Positions 26,012 to 33,359 of a stretch of 35,069 bases of DNA are shown in pieces (positions within the stretch are counted from its first letter, which is position 1; every line of letters starts with the position of its first letter). The stretch lies in contig JAIOYK010000058.1 in the NCBI GenBank assembly GCA_021741145.1, positions 1 through 35,069 of the forward strand, written 5' to 3'. The DNA is from Rhodospirillum sp. (GTDB lineage Bacteria > Pseudomonadota > Alphaproteobacteria > Rhodospirillales > Rhodospirillaceae). The position numbers and the translations under genes are program-made. The notes below the pieces were generated by a model, which was given only the letters and a program-made list of their open reading frames with translations, did no database searches and was not told where the DNA came from.

Positions 26012-26473
26012 TCATGAACCGAACAGAATGCCGACCGGGAAGTCCTGATTCATGATCAGGCTGAAGATCCCAAAAAGAAGGCCGATGAATATCGCGGTCC
26101 CGAGCGCCAATCGGAATTTGTCTCGATAGCCAAAGGCCCAGGCAATGACGGGCACGGCGATCAGCGTCGCCACGTAAAAGCCGATCACATCGACGGCCAG
26201 GCAATAGAGAATGACGAGAGCGAAGGCGCCAAGAGCACGCCCCGGCGTTTCGGTCAGGCGGGAAGGATCCTCGCCCCGCGCGTTTTCCCGCGCGTCCATG
26301 ATGACCAGGAGCGCGCCGAGACCGATCAGCATGACCAGCATGGCCAGGGGCAGCAAACCCGCCATGGTCGAGAGTTCGGACGCCTTGATCGCCAAAAGGA
26401 CAGCGCCGGCGATCAGCCCCAGGGCCGTAAATCCATCGGCGCCCAGCACGCGCCGTTTTGCATGATTGGACAT
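26012..26473 (-). CDS. tctB: Tripartite tricarboxylate transporter small permease (TctB)
   Basis: The product is 153 residues with four hydrophobic helices, separated after the second by a hydrophilic loop (DARENARGEDPSRLTETPGR). The pattern, with LALGTAIFIGLLFGIFSLIM near the end, is that of TctB. It is placed between TctC and TctA as usual. It follows a strong hairpin downstream of TctC. Confidence 0.92.
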   Translation of the reverse strand: MSNHAKRRVLGADGFTALGLIAGAVLLAIKASELSTMAGLLPLAMLVMLIGLGALLVIMDARENARGEDPSRLTETPGRALGAFALVILYCLAVDVIGFYVATLIAVPVIAWAFGYRDKFRLALGTAIFIGLLFGIFSLIMNQDFPVGILFGS

Positions 26474-26510
26474 GAGTGATGACTCCGTTGAAACAAGTCC
26501 GGATATGAAA

Positions 26511-26547
26511 AGCCCCGGGGCGGAGGTTGGAGTCCGTCCCGGGGGCT
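26511..26547 (-). terminator. Strong hairpin between TctC and TctB (attenuator-like)
   Basis: AGCCCC...GGGGCT arms with near-complete pairing of the inner GGGCGGA/TCCGTCCC segments span 26511-26547. Transcribed from the minus strand, the stem ends in GGGGCTTTTC, a short T run. This allows partial termination after the binding-protein gene, which would give more TctC than TctAB. Confidence 0.65.
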
Positions 26548-26554
26548 CGTCAGG

Positions 26555-27523
26555 CTATTTCCACGGAGAGGTCGTCCAGACCTTCTTCGCCCATTCCAGG
26601 GCGTCGGCGTTGGTCGCCTTGAAGTCATCGCCGATATGCGGCTCTACGGGGTTGGCCGTTTCCTTCATGCTCTTCAGGAAATCGGGATCGACCACGGCCT
26701 TTTCGAAGGCCGCGAGCAGCTTGGCCTTGACATCCCCGGGCAAACCGGCCGGAGCCACGATGCCGCGCATGGATCCATTCACCAGATCCAGGCCCTGTTC
26801 TTTAAAGGTCGGCAGATCGGGCGCGAAATCGGAGCGTTCATTCCGAGCGATGCCCAGGATGTTCATCTGATCCTCGAAACCGGACACTTCGGAAATGTTC
26901 AGGATAGCCACCGGCACGTGTCCACCCATGAGCGCGGTCCGCGTCGGCGCCGACCCCTTGAAGGGGATGATGGTGAGGTCCTGACCGATCAGCGATCCCA
27001 GCTTGATCAGGGCGAAGTGGTCGTCTCCACCCAGGCTGGACATGCCGACGCTCAGGGGCTTGGGATCGTTCTTCGCGGCATCGAGGAATTTGTCGAGGGT
27101 ATCGAGACCACTCTCCTTCGACGTGACGATCACGTTGGGGTCGTTCACGATATTCGCCAGGAAAGTGAAACTGTCCGCGTCGTAGTCGGACTCCCGGTCC
27201 AAGGTGCGGGCCATCATGCCCGGCAGGTTATAAGTGCCCAGGGTGTAACCATCCGGATCGGAATGGGCAACCTGGGTCACGCCGATCTGGCCGCTGGCGC
27301 CGGGAACGTTCTTGACGACGATCTGGGCACCATCGCCCAGATATTTTTCGATATAGGGAACCGTGGTGCGAGCCATCACGTCCGTCCCGCCGCCCGCGGA
27401 GAAGCCAACAATCAACTCGATCGGTTTCTCCGGATATTCCGCGTGGGCAGCAGCCGGAACAATGCACAAAAGGGACAGCGCAAAAGCCATCCGTTTCATG
27501 GAAAAAGTCTTAAGTTCAGTCAT
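26555..27523 (-). CDS. tctC: Tripartite tricarboxylate transporter binding protein (TctC)
   Basis: The product is 322 residues with a signal peptide ending AAAHA. EYPEKPIELIVGFSAGGGTD, VVKNVPGASGQIGVTQVAH and DPDGYTLGTYNLPGMMA are TctC hallmarks; it should bind a carboxylate in the periplasm. The ATG at 27523 is preceded by GGGAGGGTG; an internal ATG at residue 9 would give a shorter leader and is also possible. It opens the transport part of the operon, 66 bases after the aldolase gene. Confidence 0.94.
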   Translation of the reverse strand: MTELKTFSMKRMAFALSLLCIVPAAAHAEYPEKPIELIVGFSAGGGTDVMARTTVPYIEKYLGDGAQIVVKNVPGASGQIGVTQVAHSDPDGYTLGTYNLPGMMARTLDRESDYDADSFTFLANIVNDPNVIVTSKESGLDTLDKFLDAAKNDPKPLSVGMSSLGGDDHFALIKLGSLIGQDLTIIPFKGSAPTRTALMGGHVPVAILNISEVSGFEDQMNILGIARNERSDFAPDLPTFKEQGLDLVNGSMRGIVAPAGLPGDVKAKLLAAFEKAVVDPDFLKSMKETANPVEPHIGDDFKATNADALEWAKKVWTTSPWK

Positions 27524-27589
27524 GGAACACCCTCCCTGGGTGGATTTGATTATGGTTGTATTTTTTCTTGTTCTTTGTCGGCTTTAGGC

Positions 27590-28270
27590 TCAGTCGTCGG
27601 GGAAGAGACAGCCCTTCTGTTTCAATGTGACATCGACCCAACTTCTGTCATTGGTCCGCGCCTTGATCGTTTCCATCTGGCGCGTCTCGGCGGCATGCTT
27701 GGCCCTCGTGGCCGCCAGGATCTCATCCGCCATGTCCAGCGGAACCGCGACAACACCGTCACTGTCGCCAAGGATCAAATCGCCCGGTTCAACCACCATT
27801 CCCTCCAGGCTGATCGGCACGTTGATTTCGCCCGGGCCGTCCTTGTAGGGACCCCGGTGGCTCACGCCAGCGGCGAAGATTGGCACGTTGACCTCGCGGA
27901 AGGCGTCCAGATCACGGATGGCGCCGTACAGTACGAAACCAGCGACCCCACGATTGATGGCATGGGCCAACATCAGTTCGCCCATGAGGGAATTGGTCAG
28001 ATCCCCACCAGCGTCGACCACGATCACATCCCCGGGCACGGCCATGTCGATGGCCTTGTGCAACATGAGATTGTCACCGGGCCGACACCGCACCGTAACA
28101 GCGGCACCCGCCAGGATGCCCGAGGTATGCATTGGCCGGAGGTTCGGCCCAGCCGCCACCATCCGGTTCATGCTATCGGAGACATTGGCGACCGGCAGGG
28201 CGGCGAAATCGGCGACAAGGGCGGCGTCAATGCACCGCTTGCGGTTCAGAATGCGAAATCCCACGGTCAT
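27590..28270 (-). CDS. RraA-like aldolase (HMG/CHA aldolase family)
   Basis: The product is 226 residues of the RraA / 4-hydroxy-4-methyl-2-oxoglutarate aldolase family. Signatures are VANVSDSMNRM, GDVIVVDAGGDLTNSLMGEL, GAIRDLDAF (Arg and Asp of the metal-pyruvate site) and LILGDSDGVVAVP. Enzymatic members use a divalent metal to split 4-hydroxy-4-methyl- or 4-carboxy-4-hydroxy-2-oxo acids to pyruvate or oxaloacetate. The ATG overlaps the stop of the upstream dehydrogenase by four bases (ATGA). In this operon a catabolic aldolase or decarboxylase role is far more likely than RNase E inhibition. Confidence 0.88.
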   Translation of the reverse strand: MTVGFRILNRKRCIDAALVADFAALPVANVSDSMNRMVAAGPNLRPMHTSGILAGAAVTVRCRPGDNLMLHKAIDMAVPGDVIVVDAGGDLTNSLMGELMLAHAINRGVAGFVLYGAIRDLDAFREVNVPIFAAGVSHRGPYKDGPGEINVPISLEGMVVEPGDLILGDSDGVVAVPLDMADEILAATRAKHAAETRQMETIKARTNDRSWVDVTLKQKGCLFPDD

Positions 28271-29328
28271 GACCGATTTTCCTTTGTTTCAAGCATGTGA
28301 GGGGGGGTCTTGAGAGCCGAGCGATTGACGACCCGCCGGGCCTGGATTGGCTCGCCATCGAGAATCTGAAAAATGCCCCGGACCGCCTCCGTCCCGACGC
28401 GGGCCCCCGCTTCCCGGGTCACCCCACCGATATGAGGGGAGACGACGATATTGGGTTCCGCCCAAAAGGGGTGACCGACTGCGGGCGGTTCCACGGCGAA
28501 GGTATCGAGACCAGCGCCCGCCAGATGGCCCGATCGAATGGCGTCCACGAGGGCCTCTTCGTCGATCAGACCACCGCGGGCGGTATTCACCACGTAGCCG
28601 CCCGGACGCATCAACGCGATCCGCTCGGCACTCAGCAAGCGGTTGGTTTCGGGCGTCAGGGGACAGTGCAGGCTGACGATATCGGCGCCGGAGAGCGCAT
28701 CCTCAACGCTGGCCACGCGGGTGGCTCCCACCGCCTCGAAGTCCGCATCGGATGCGAAGGGATCATAACCTACGGCCTTCAGTCCGAACCCGCTGGCCAT
28801 GCGCGCAGTGGCCTGGGCGATAGCGCCCATGCCGATGAAAGCGATGGTCGATCCGGCCAGTTCACGCCCAAGGAAACCCGGCTTTTCCCATCGCCCGGCA
28901 CGCAAACCGGCGTCCAGGGGGACGATCCGCTTAACCGTGGCGAGCAGCAGGGCAATGGCGTGCTCGGCAACGGATACCGCGTTGGCACCGGACGCGGCCA
29001 GGACAGCGATGTCCAGCGCCGAGGCCCCGGCGACATCGATATTGTCAACACCGGCCCCATGCTTGGAAATGACCCGAAGCGCGGGCGCATCCCGCAAAGC
29101 TTCGGCTGAAATGAGACCAAGACGAGAGACCATTCCAACGGCACCCGTCTCGCGCAAGGCCGAGTTGAGAACGTCTGAATCGGCATAAGCGGGCGTATAC
29201 ACGACCTCATATCCCCTGCTGGCGATCATCTGAACCGCGTCGGGATGCAAATCGGGGCCGTTAACAAGGATAACCTTATGCATGTCGGGGCTCCCCATGG
29301 AGCCGTCGACGGATGCTTCCGCTTTCAT
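28267..29328 (-). CDS. D-isomer-specific 2-hydroxyacid dehydrogenase
   Basis: The product is 353 residues. The Rossmann motif is GSTIAFIGMGAIAQATARMA. Catalytic residues are Arg in NTARGGLIDEEALVDA, a Glu in the AVEPPAVGHP region and His in VVSPHIGGVT. The family reduces 2-oxo acids to D-2-hydroxy acids, or the reverse, with NAD(P)H; phosphoglycerate dehydrogenase-like members are closest. The start at 29328 was chosen for GGGAGGAA seven bases upstream; the frame is open to 29421, and an ATG at 29283 is the alternative closest to the conserved MHKVILVNGPDLH. It is the first gene of the long operon. Confidence 0.9.
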   Translation of the reverse strand: MKAEASVDGSMGSPDMHKVILVNGPDLHPDAVQMIASRGYEVVYTPAYADSDVLNSALRETGAVGMVSRLGLISAEALRDAPALRVISKHGAGVDNIDVAGASALDIAVLAASGANAVSVAEHAIALLLATVKRIVPLDAGLRAGRWEKPGFLGRELAGSTIAFIGMGAIAQATARMASGFGLKAVGYDPFASDADFEAVGATRVASVEDALSGADIVSLHCPLTPETNRLLSAERIALMRPGGYVVNTARGGLIDEEALVDAIRSGHLAGAGLDTFAVEPPAVGHPFWAEPNIVVSPHIGGVTREAGARVGTEAVRGIFQILDGEPIQARRVVNRSALKTPPHMLETKENRS

Positions 29329-29428
29329 CGATGTGTTCCTCCCATGACCGGATCCACGCAATGGACGTGCCCGGTCACCTTCTTGACTTGGAGGAAGCCT
29401 ACATGACAAAAACTCCTTCACATTAGCG

Positions 29429-29462
29429 AATAATTATAGTTATTTGATACAGTTTTTCTTAA
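29429..29462 (-). promoter_or_regulatory. Operon promoter overlapping a LysR-type box
   Basis: On the minus strand there is a perfect TATAAT (plus-strand 29433-29438) with TTAAGA (29457-29462) 18 bases upstream. The -10 lies within an imperfect palindrome, AATAATTATAGTTATT (29429-29444), of the AT-rich T-N11-A type bound by LysR proteins. It lies between the dehydrogenase start (29328) and the divergent LysR start (29492). A regulator bound here would cover the -10. Confidence 0.6.
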
Positions 29463-29491
29463 TTAAGACCAATAAGCCAGAGGGGGCATCC

Positions 29492-30391
29492 ATGGACACC
29501 CGGCAACTCCGAACCCTGATCGCCATTGCCGAAGGAGGCTCCTTCGCCCAAGCCGCGGAGATGGTCGGGCTAACTCCCTCCGCAGTCAGCCAGCAGGTTT
29601 TCGCGCTGGAACAAGAGTTTGGAGCGGCTCTCTTTGATCGCGCAACACGACCGCCCAGGTTGAACGCCAACGGCCTGCAAGTCCTCGAAGCCGCGCGGGA
29701 GTTCCTGCGCCTGGAGGAAGCGGTCAAGGGCGCGGTACAGGGTCATAAAGTTTCAGGAACCCTGGTCATCGGGTCAGTTCGGAGCAGCGCGCTCAATCTT
29801 TTGCCGGAAGCGATCAAGCAAATGCACCATCTCTACCCGGACCTGAAGGTCAATTTGCGGGTTTCCCTTTCGGCGAATCTGATTTCCGATGTCGCCATGG
29901 GGCGGCTTGACGCCGCTGTTGTCGCGGAACACATGGCCCTGCCCAACGCCCTGCGGTGGAGCCCCTTCCTTCGCGAGCCCCTGCATATCATCGCGCCACC
30001 GGGCACGCGGGACATGACCGGGACGGACTTGCTCAAGACCCAGCCTTTCATCCGCTTCAGAAGTGCCGTTCCCCTGGCGAACCTGATCGATGCCGAGATT
30101 GCCAGAAAGGGTATCGTGACCCATGACATCGCGGAAATCGATACCATCGGTGCCATCGTCACCTGCGTGGAAAATGGCCTGGGGATCTCTGTCGTACCCC
30201 ATGTCGCCTTGCGCGGCCTCGCAGAAAAACGGTTGGTTATACGCCCCTTCGGATCGCCCCCGGTCTATCGCCAAATCGGGCTCATCGAACGCACGGTGGC
30301 TCCGCGCGCCCGGATCATCGAGGACTTGCATGAGGCGCTTGCCGACCTCAGTGGCGAACACGGCCTGTCCCGTCGCGCATCGCCGGATTAG
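29492..30391 (+). CDS. LysR-family transcriptional regulator
   Basis: The product is 299 residues. The helix-turn-helix covers about residues 1-60 (MDTRQLRTLIAIAEGGSFAQ, LTPSAVSQQVFALEQEFG, LFDRATRPPRLNANG). The effector domain contains LVIGSVRSSALNLLPEAI and CVENGLGISVVPHVALRG. The ATG at 29492 follows AGAGGGGG; the frame extends back to 29444 but that part is not conserved. Divergent from the large catabolic operon, it is its probable regulator. The effector is unknown. Confidence 0.92.
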   Translation: MDTRQLRTLIAIAEGGSFAQAAEMVGLTPSAVSQQVFALEQEFGAALFDRATRPPRLNANGLQVLEAAREFLRLEEAVKGAVQGHKVSGTLVIGSVRSSALNLLPEAIKQMHHLYPDLKVNLRVSLSANLISDVAMGRLDAAVVAEHMALPNALRWSPFLREPLHIIAPPGTRDMTGTDLLKTQPFIRFRSAVPLANLIDAEIARKGIVTHDIAEIDTIGAIVTCVENGLGISVVPHVALRGLAEKRLVIRPFGSPPVYRQIGLIERTVAPRARIIEDLHEALADLSGEHGLSRRASPD

Positions 30392-30439
30392 AGTTTGTCA
30401 GGGATAAGTGGACTCCGGTTATCCCGAAAAGACAAACTC
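30391..30439. terminator. Large imperfect hairpin after the LysR gene
   Basis: GAGTTTGTC (30391-30399) pairs with GACAAACTC (30431-30439), and inside it GGGATAA (30401-30407) pairs with TTATCCC (30419-30425), with an asymmetric internal bulge. It starts on the last base of the LysR stop codon and probably ends that transcript, although no T run follows on the plus strand. Confidence 0.55.
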
Positions 30440-30451
30440 CAAGCAAAATAT

Positions 30452-30492
30452 CGAGAGTCCGTCTGCTTCAGTGTGAAGCTGACGGACTCTCG
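30452..30492. terminator. 18-bp hairpin at the end of the amidohydrolase gene
   Basis: Arms CGAGAGTCCGTC (30452-30463) and GACGGACTCTCG (30481-30492) plus inner GCTTCA/TGAAGC pair fully except one T-T mismatch, with a three-base GTG loop. It overlaps the last codons of the minus-strand amidohydrolase. On that strand it is followed by ATATTTTGC, so it is a plausible terminator for Module IV and may work both ways. Confidence 0.7.
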
Positions 30493-31295
30493 ACGGTTCC
30501 GCTTTTCTCGAATGCGTAAAGTCGTTCGGGATTGGTCCACATACAGGCTCGGAACTGGTCGGGGTCGAGTACCGTGGAAAACAGGTCCAACATTGGCGGA
30601 ATCCGCGGCAAAGGCGGGGCCGTCATCACATGCGGCCAATCGCTTCCCCAGATGCATCGGTCGGGATAGGTTCCAACGAGTTGGCCGACGCACGCGGCCA
30701 AATGGGCATGATCGTCCGCCCCTTTCCCCCTGCCCACGCGCGTCAACGACAGCTTGACCCAGACCCGCCCGGTATCGAGTAACCGCCGCAGGCTCCCCGT
30801 GTCCCGCTCGCTTTCGGGATCCACATGCCCAATGTGGTCCAATACCAGGATCTGCCCCTCGGGCAGCCGCGTTAGGTGCTCGGCGATCAGCGAAAAGCTC
30901 GTGGGCTCCGTATTCAGTTCGATGTGCCATCCCATGGGAGCCACGCACCGAGACAGCTCCGGCAGGCTACCAAGCGCGCTCGCGCCAAGGCGGGCGCGAT
31001 CCTGGATCCGGACGGCCCGGACACCCGCGGCATGCAGGGCCGAGACATCGGCTCGGTCGGGATCGATTGTCGCCACCCCACGCGTGGCGACCCCCGCCCC
31101 GCTTCGCAAGACGGAGACCAAGCGGCTGCTATCGGTTCCGTCGACCGAGGCCTGAACGATCACCGCCCGAGAGATCCCATGGTGCGCGGCCTCCTCCACA
31201 TAGTCGGCGAGATCCTTGGTCGGCGGTGCATAGGCCCCACCGGACGGCAGCGCTGTCTTCGCGAAGGAATGAATGTGGCAATCACAGATCGTCAT
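30468..31295 (-). CDS. Amidohydrolase-2 family hydrolase, second copy
   Basis: The product is 275 residues. It opens with MTICDCHIHSF (metal ligands His7 and His9) and ends its barrel with CIWGSDWPHVM, whose Asp is the catalytic metal ligand; LVLDHIGHVDPES lies between. This is the short, 2-pyrone-4,6-dicarboxylate-hydrolase-like form of PF04909. Its ATG overlaps the TctA stop by four bases, exactly as in the other TctA/amidohydrolase pair. Its last residues (VESPSASH) lie within a terminator hairpin. Substrate unknown. Confidence 0.88.
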   Translation of the reverse strand: MTICDCHIHSFAKTALPSGGAYAPPTKDLADYVEEAAHHGISRAVIVQASVDGTDSSRLVSVLRSGAGVATRGVATIDPDRADVSALHAAGVRAVRIQDRARLGASALGSLPELSRCVAPMGWHIELNTEPTSFSLIAEHLTRLPEGQILVLDHIGHVDPESERDTGSLRRLLDTGRVWVKLSLTRVGRGKGADDHAHLAACVGQLVGTYPDRCIWGSDWPHVMTAPPLPRIPPMLDLFSTVLDPDQFRACMWTNPERLYAFEKSGTVESPSASH

Positions 31296-32776
31296 TCCGA
31301 ATCCCGCCTCTTTTCACGGAGAGAAAATAAAACACTCGTCGCCAGACTCACCCCAGTCAGCCCCAGAAGCCCCAGGGCGATGGGCGAGTCGACAAAGACC
31401 CCTAGGCTTCCGCCACTCATGAGGAGGGCCTGCCGCATACTCTGCTCGAAGGGGTGACCGAGGATGAGGCCGATCAGAAGTGGGGAAATGGGGAATCCGC
31501 TCCGCCGAAAGAAGAATCCGAGCAGACCCGCGCCCAGCATCACCCAGACATCGAACAGGCTGTTGTTTACGGAAAAAGCCCCCAAGGCGGCGAGTATTGC
31601 GATGGCCGGGAACAGATGCTGCGGCCGAATACGGATCACATGCACCGCAACCCGGAACAGCAGCAGTCCGAAGACCACGGTCGGAAGGGAGGACAGAAGC
31701 AGGGCCTCGAAGATGGCATAGACCTCGACCCCATGGTTCTTGAACAGAAAAGGTCCGGGTGCCAGCCCCTGCAACATGAAGGCCCCGAGGATGACCGCCG
31801 TGACCGCATCGCCGGGGATCCCAAGCGCCAGGGTCGGAACCAACGCTCCCCCGGTCACCGCGTTGTTGGCCGCCTCGGGCGCCGCGACGCCTTCCGCCGC
31901 GCCCGCGCCGAAGGTTTCCGGCTCCTTCGACCGCGACCGGGCGAGGTTGTAACTCATGAACGCCGGAACCGTGGACCCGATACCGGGCAGAATGCCGACG
32001 AAGGTACCGATCACCGACGACATGACCAGGATCGCACGCATGCGCCAGAGGTCTAGAAGGGAAACCCTGGCGGGTTTCAAGTCCGGGATCTCGGGATCTC
32101 CCGTTTCGGATCGGCGGGAAAACACCTGGATGAAGACCTCCGACATGGCGAAGAGCCCGACGAGGACAGGAATCAGCTGAAAGCCGGACTCAAAGGCGAA
32201 CGACCCGAAGGTGAACCGGGGCGAGCCATCGATGGGATCCAGCCCCACCACGCCCGCGCAGATCCCCACGAGGACCATGATCAGCGCATCCAGACGGGAA
32301 CCTCCGCCGAACAACACGATCACCTGCAGGGCGAAGAGCATCAGGACGGTCATCTCCGCCGGACCGAAATCCAGCGCGAACCGCGCCAGAGGTTCCGCCA
32401 ACAGCATCAGGACAAGGCAGCTGAAGACATTGCCAAACACACTGGCATAAAGCGCGATCCGCAGCGCGCGTCCCCCCTCTCCCCGACGGGCCAGGGCATT
32501 GCCGTCAATAGCCGTGGCCGCGGAGGATGGCGTTCCGGGCACGTTCAGCAGAACGGCGGAGATCGACCCACCGAAAATCGCGCCCTGATAGACGCCCAAC
32601 AACAGGATCATGGCGGGGATGGGCTGCATGGAAAAGGTCGCCGGAATCAGCAGCGCGATCGCCATGGTCGGCCCGAGACCGGGAATCGCGCCGATGATGA
32701 TGCCCGTGACAATACCGGTTACCGCGGCCACCAGCACCCAAATGTCCAGCAAGGAAAGAAAGGCGTTCCACAGCAT
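31292..32776 (-). CDS. tctA: Tripartite tricarboxylate transporter large permease (TctA), second copy
   Basis: The product is 494 residues, starting MLWNAFLSLLDIWVLV. Motifs are GAIPGLGPTMAIALLIPATF, GGSISAVLLNVPGTPSSAAT, GILPGIGSTVPAFMSYNLAR and ALGIPGDAVTAVILGAFML. The frame is open to 33097 but the upstream part is a shadow of TctB. The ATG at 32776 has only a weak GGGG purine stretch 12 bases before it. It is 113 bases after TctB, with a large hairpin in the gap. Confidence 0.93.
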   Translation of the reverse strand: MLWNAFLSLLDIWVLVAAVTGIVTGIIIGAIPGLGPTMAIALLIPATFSMQPIPAMILLLGVYQGAIFGGSISAVLLNVPGTPSSAATAIDGNALARRGEGGRALRIALYASVFGNVFSCLVLMLLAEPLARFALDFGPAEMTVLMLFALQVIVLFGGGSRLDALIMVLVGICAGVVGLDPIDGSPRFTFGSFAFESGFQLIPVLVGLFAMSEVFIQVFSRRSETGDPEIPDLKPARVSLLDLWRMRAILVMSSVIGTFVGILPGIGSTVPAFMSYNLARSRSKEPETFGAGAAEGVAAPEAANNAVTGGALVPTLALGIPGDAVTAVILGAFMLQGLAPGPFLFKNHGVEVYAIFEALLLSSLPTVVFGLLLFRVAVHVIRIRPQHLFPAIAILAALGAFSVNNSLFDVWVMLGAGLLGFFFRRSGFPISPLLIGLILGHPFEQSMRQALLMSGGSLGVFVDSPIALGLLGLTGVSLATSVLFSLREKRRDSE

Positions 32777-32825
32777 CTTGGAGATGCCCCTATTGTATTG
32801 GGTCGTTCGACCGCGTGAAGACCTC

Positions 32826-32861
32826 GAGGAGAGAGCGGACCCATGGATCCGCTCTCTCCTC
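32826..32861 (-). promoter_or_regulatory. Perfect 14-bp hairpin between TctB and TctA
   Basis: GAGGAGAGAGCGGA (32826-32839) and TCCGCTCTCTCCTC (32848-32861) pair perfectly; the 8-base loop holds the palindrome CCATGG. No T run follows on the minus strand. It probably stabilises the TctC-TctB message or attenuates TctA. Confidence 0.65.
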
Positions 32862-32889
32862 ACAACTCGGGTGTTTGATCTGGAGCCCG

Positions 32890-33357
32890 TCAGGGAAGGG
32901 GGATATGCAATCCCCAACGCGCGCCTAGGGTCACGATCCCGGCGATGACCACCGGGACCAAGACCCCGAGAACCGGGCGCCGCTCGCCCAACAGCAGGGC
33001 GGTCGCCACACCGACGAGTCCGGCTCCCGCGAAATAGCCCAAGACCGGCATGGCCACCAGGGCCAAACCGCTGACGAGCGCCAGCGCTAGGGTCCATGCC
33101 AGCCGCCGCCCCGGACCGATGGATGCGTCCGTCGCTCCGCGCATGAACCCAAGCCCCAAGCGGATCACGAGCGCAAGGGCGAGCGCTCCCAAGGCCAACC
33201 GGGGAAAGCTCCGTGCATCAGGTCCCTGATCGCCAAAGCCAAACCGCGGAATTTGCCGATCCAGCACAGCCAGCCCGGCCAGGGCACCGCCCAGTAGTCC
33301 CCCTGTGGTCAGTGTCCGAATACCGAACCGTGGCCTCGGGGCGACTTTATTTTTCAT
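32890..33357 (-). CDS. tctB: Tripartite tricarboxylate transporter small permease (TctB), second copy
   Basis: The product is 155 residues with four hydrophobic helices (LTTGGLLGGALAGLAVLD, LALGALALALVIRLGLGF, TLALALVSGLALVAMPVLGY, GVLVPVVIAGIVTLGA). Small size and position between TctC and TctA identify it, as TctB sequence is poorly conserved. The ATG at 33357 is 2 bases after the TctC stop; a GTG at 33363 overlapping that stop is an alternative start. Confidence 0.85.
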   Translation of the reverse strand: MKNKVAPRPRFGIRTLTTGGLLGGALAGLAVLDRQIPRFGFGDQGPDARSFPRLALGALALALVIRLGLGFMRGATDASIGPGRRLAWTLALALVSGLALVAMPVLGYFAGAGLVGVATALLLGERRPVLGVLVPVVIAGIVTLGARWGLHIPLP

Positions 33358-33359
33358 CG

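Noticed and set aside
27590-28270. RNase E inhibitor RraA
   Set aside because: The protein is longer than true RraA and lies in a catabolic operon, so the aldolase branch of the family fits better.
26636-28300. Plus-strand open frame of 554 codons
   Set aside because: It lies antisense across TctC and the RraA-like gene, both of which have clear family motifs and ribosome sites.
30452-30492. CRISPR-like or tRNA-like structure
   Set aside because: It is a single stem-loop without spacers, repeats or a tRNA cloverleaf.
31292-33097. Longer TctA frame starting at 33097
   Set aside because: The upstream part is a shadow of TctB and a hairpin; TctA proteins begin near MLWNAFLSLL at 32776.
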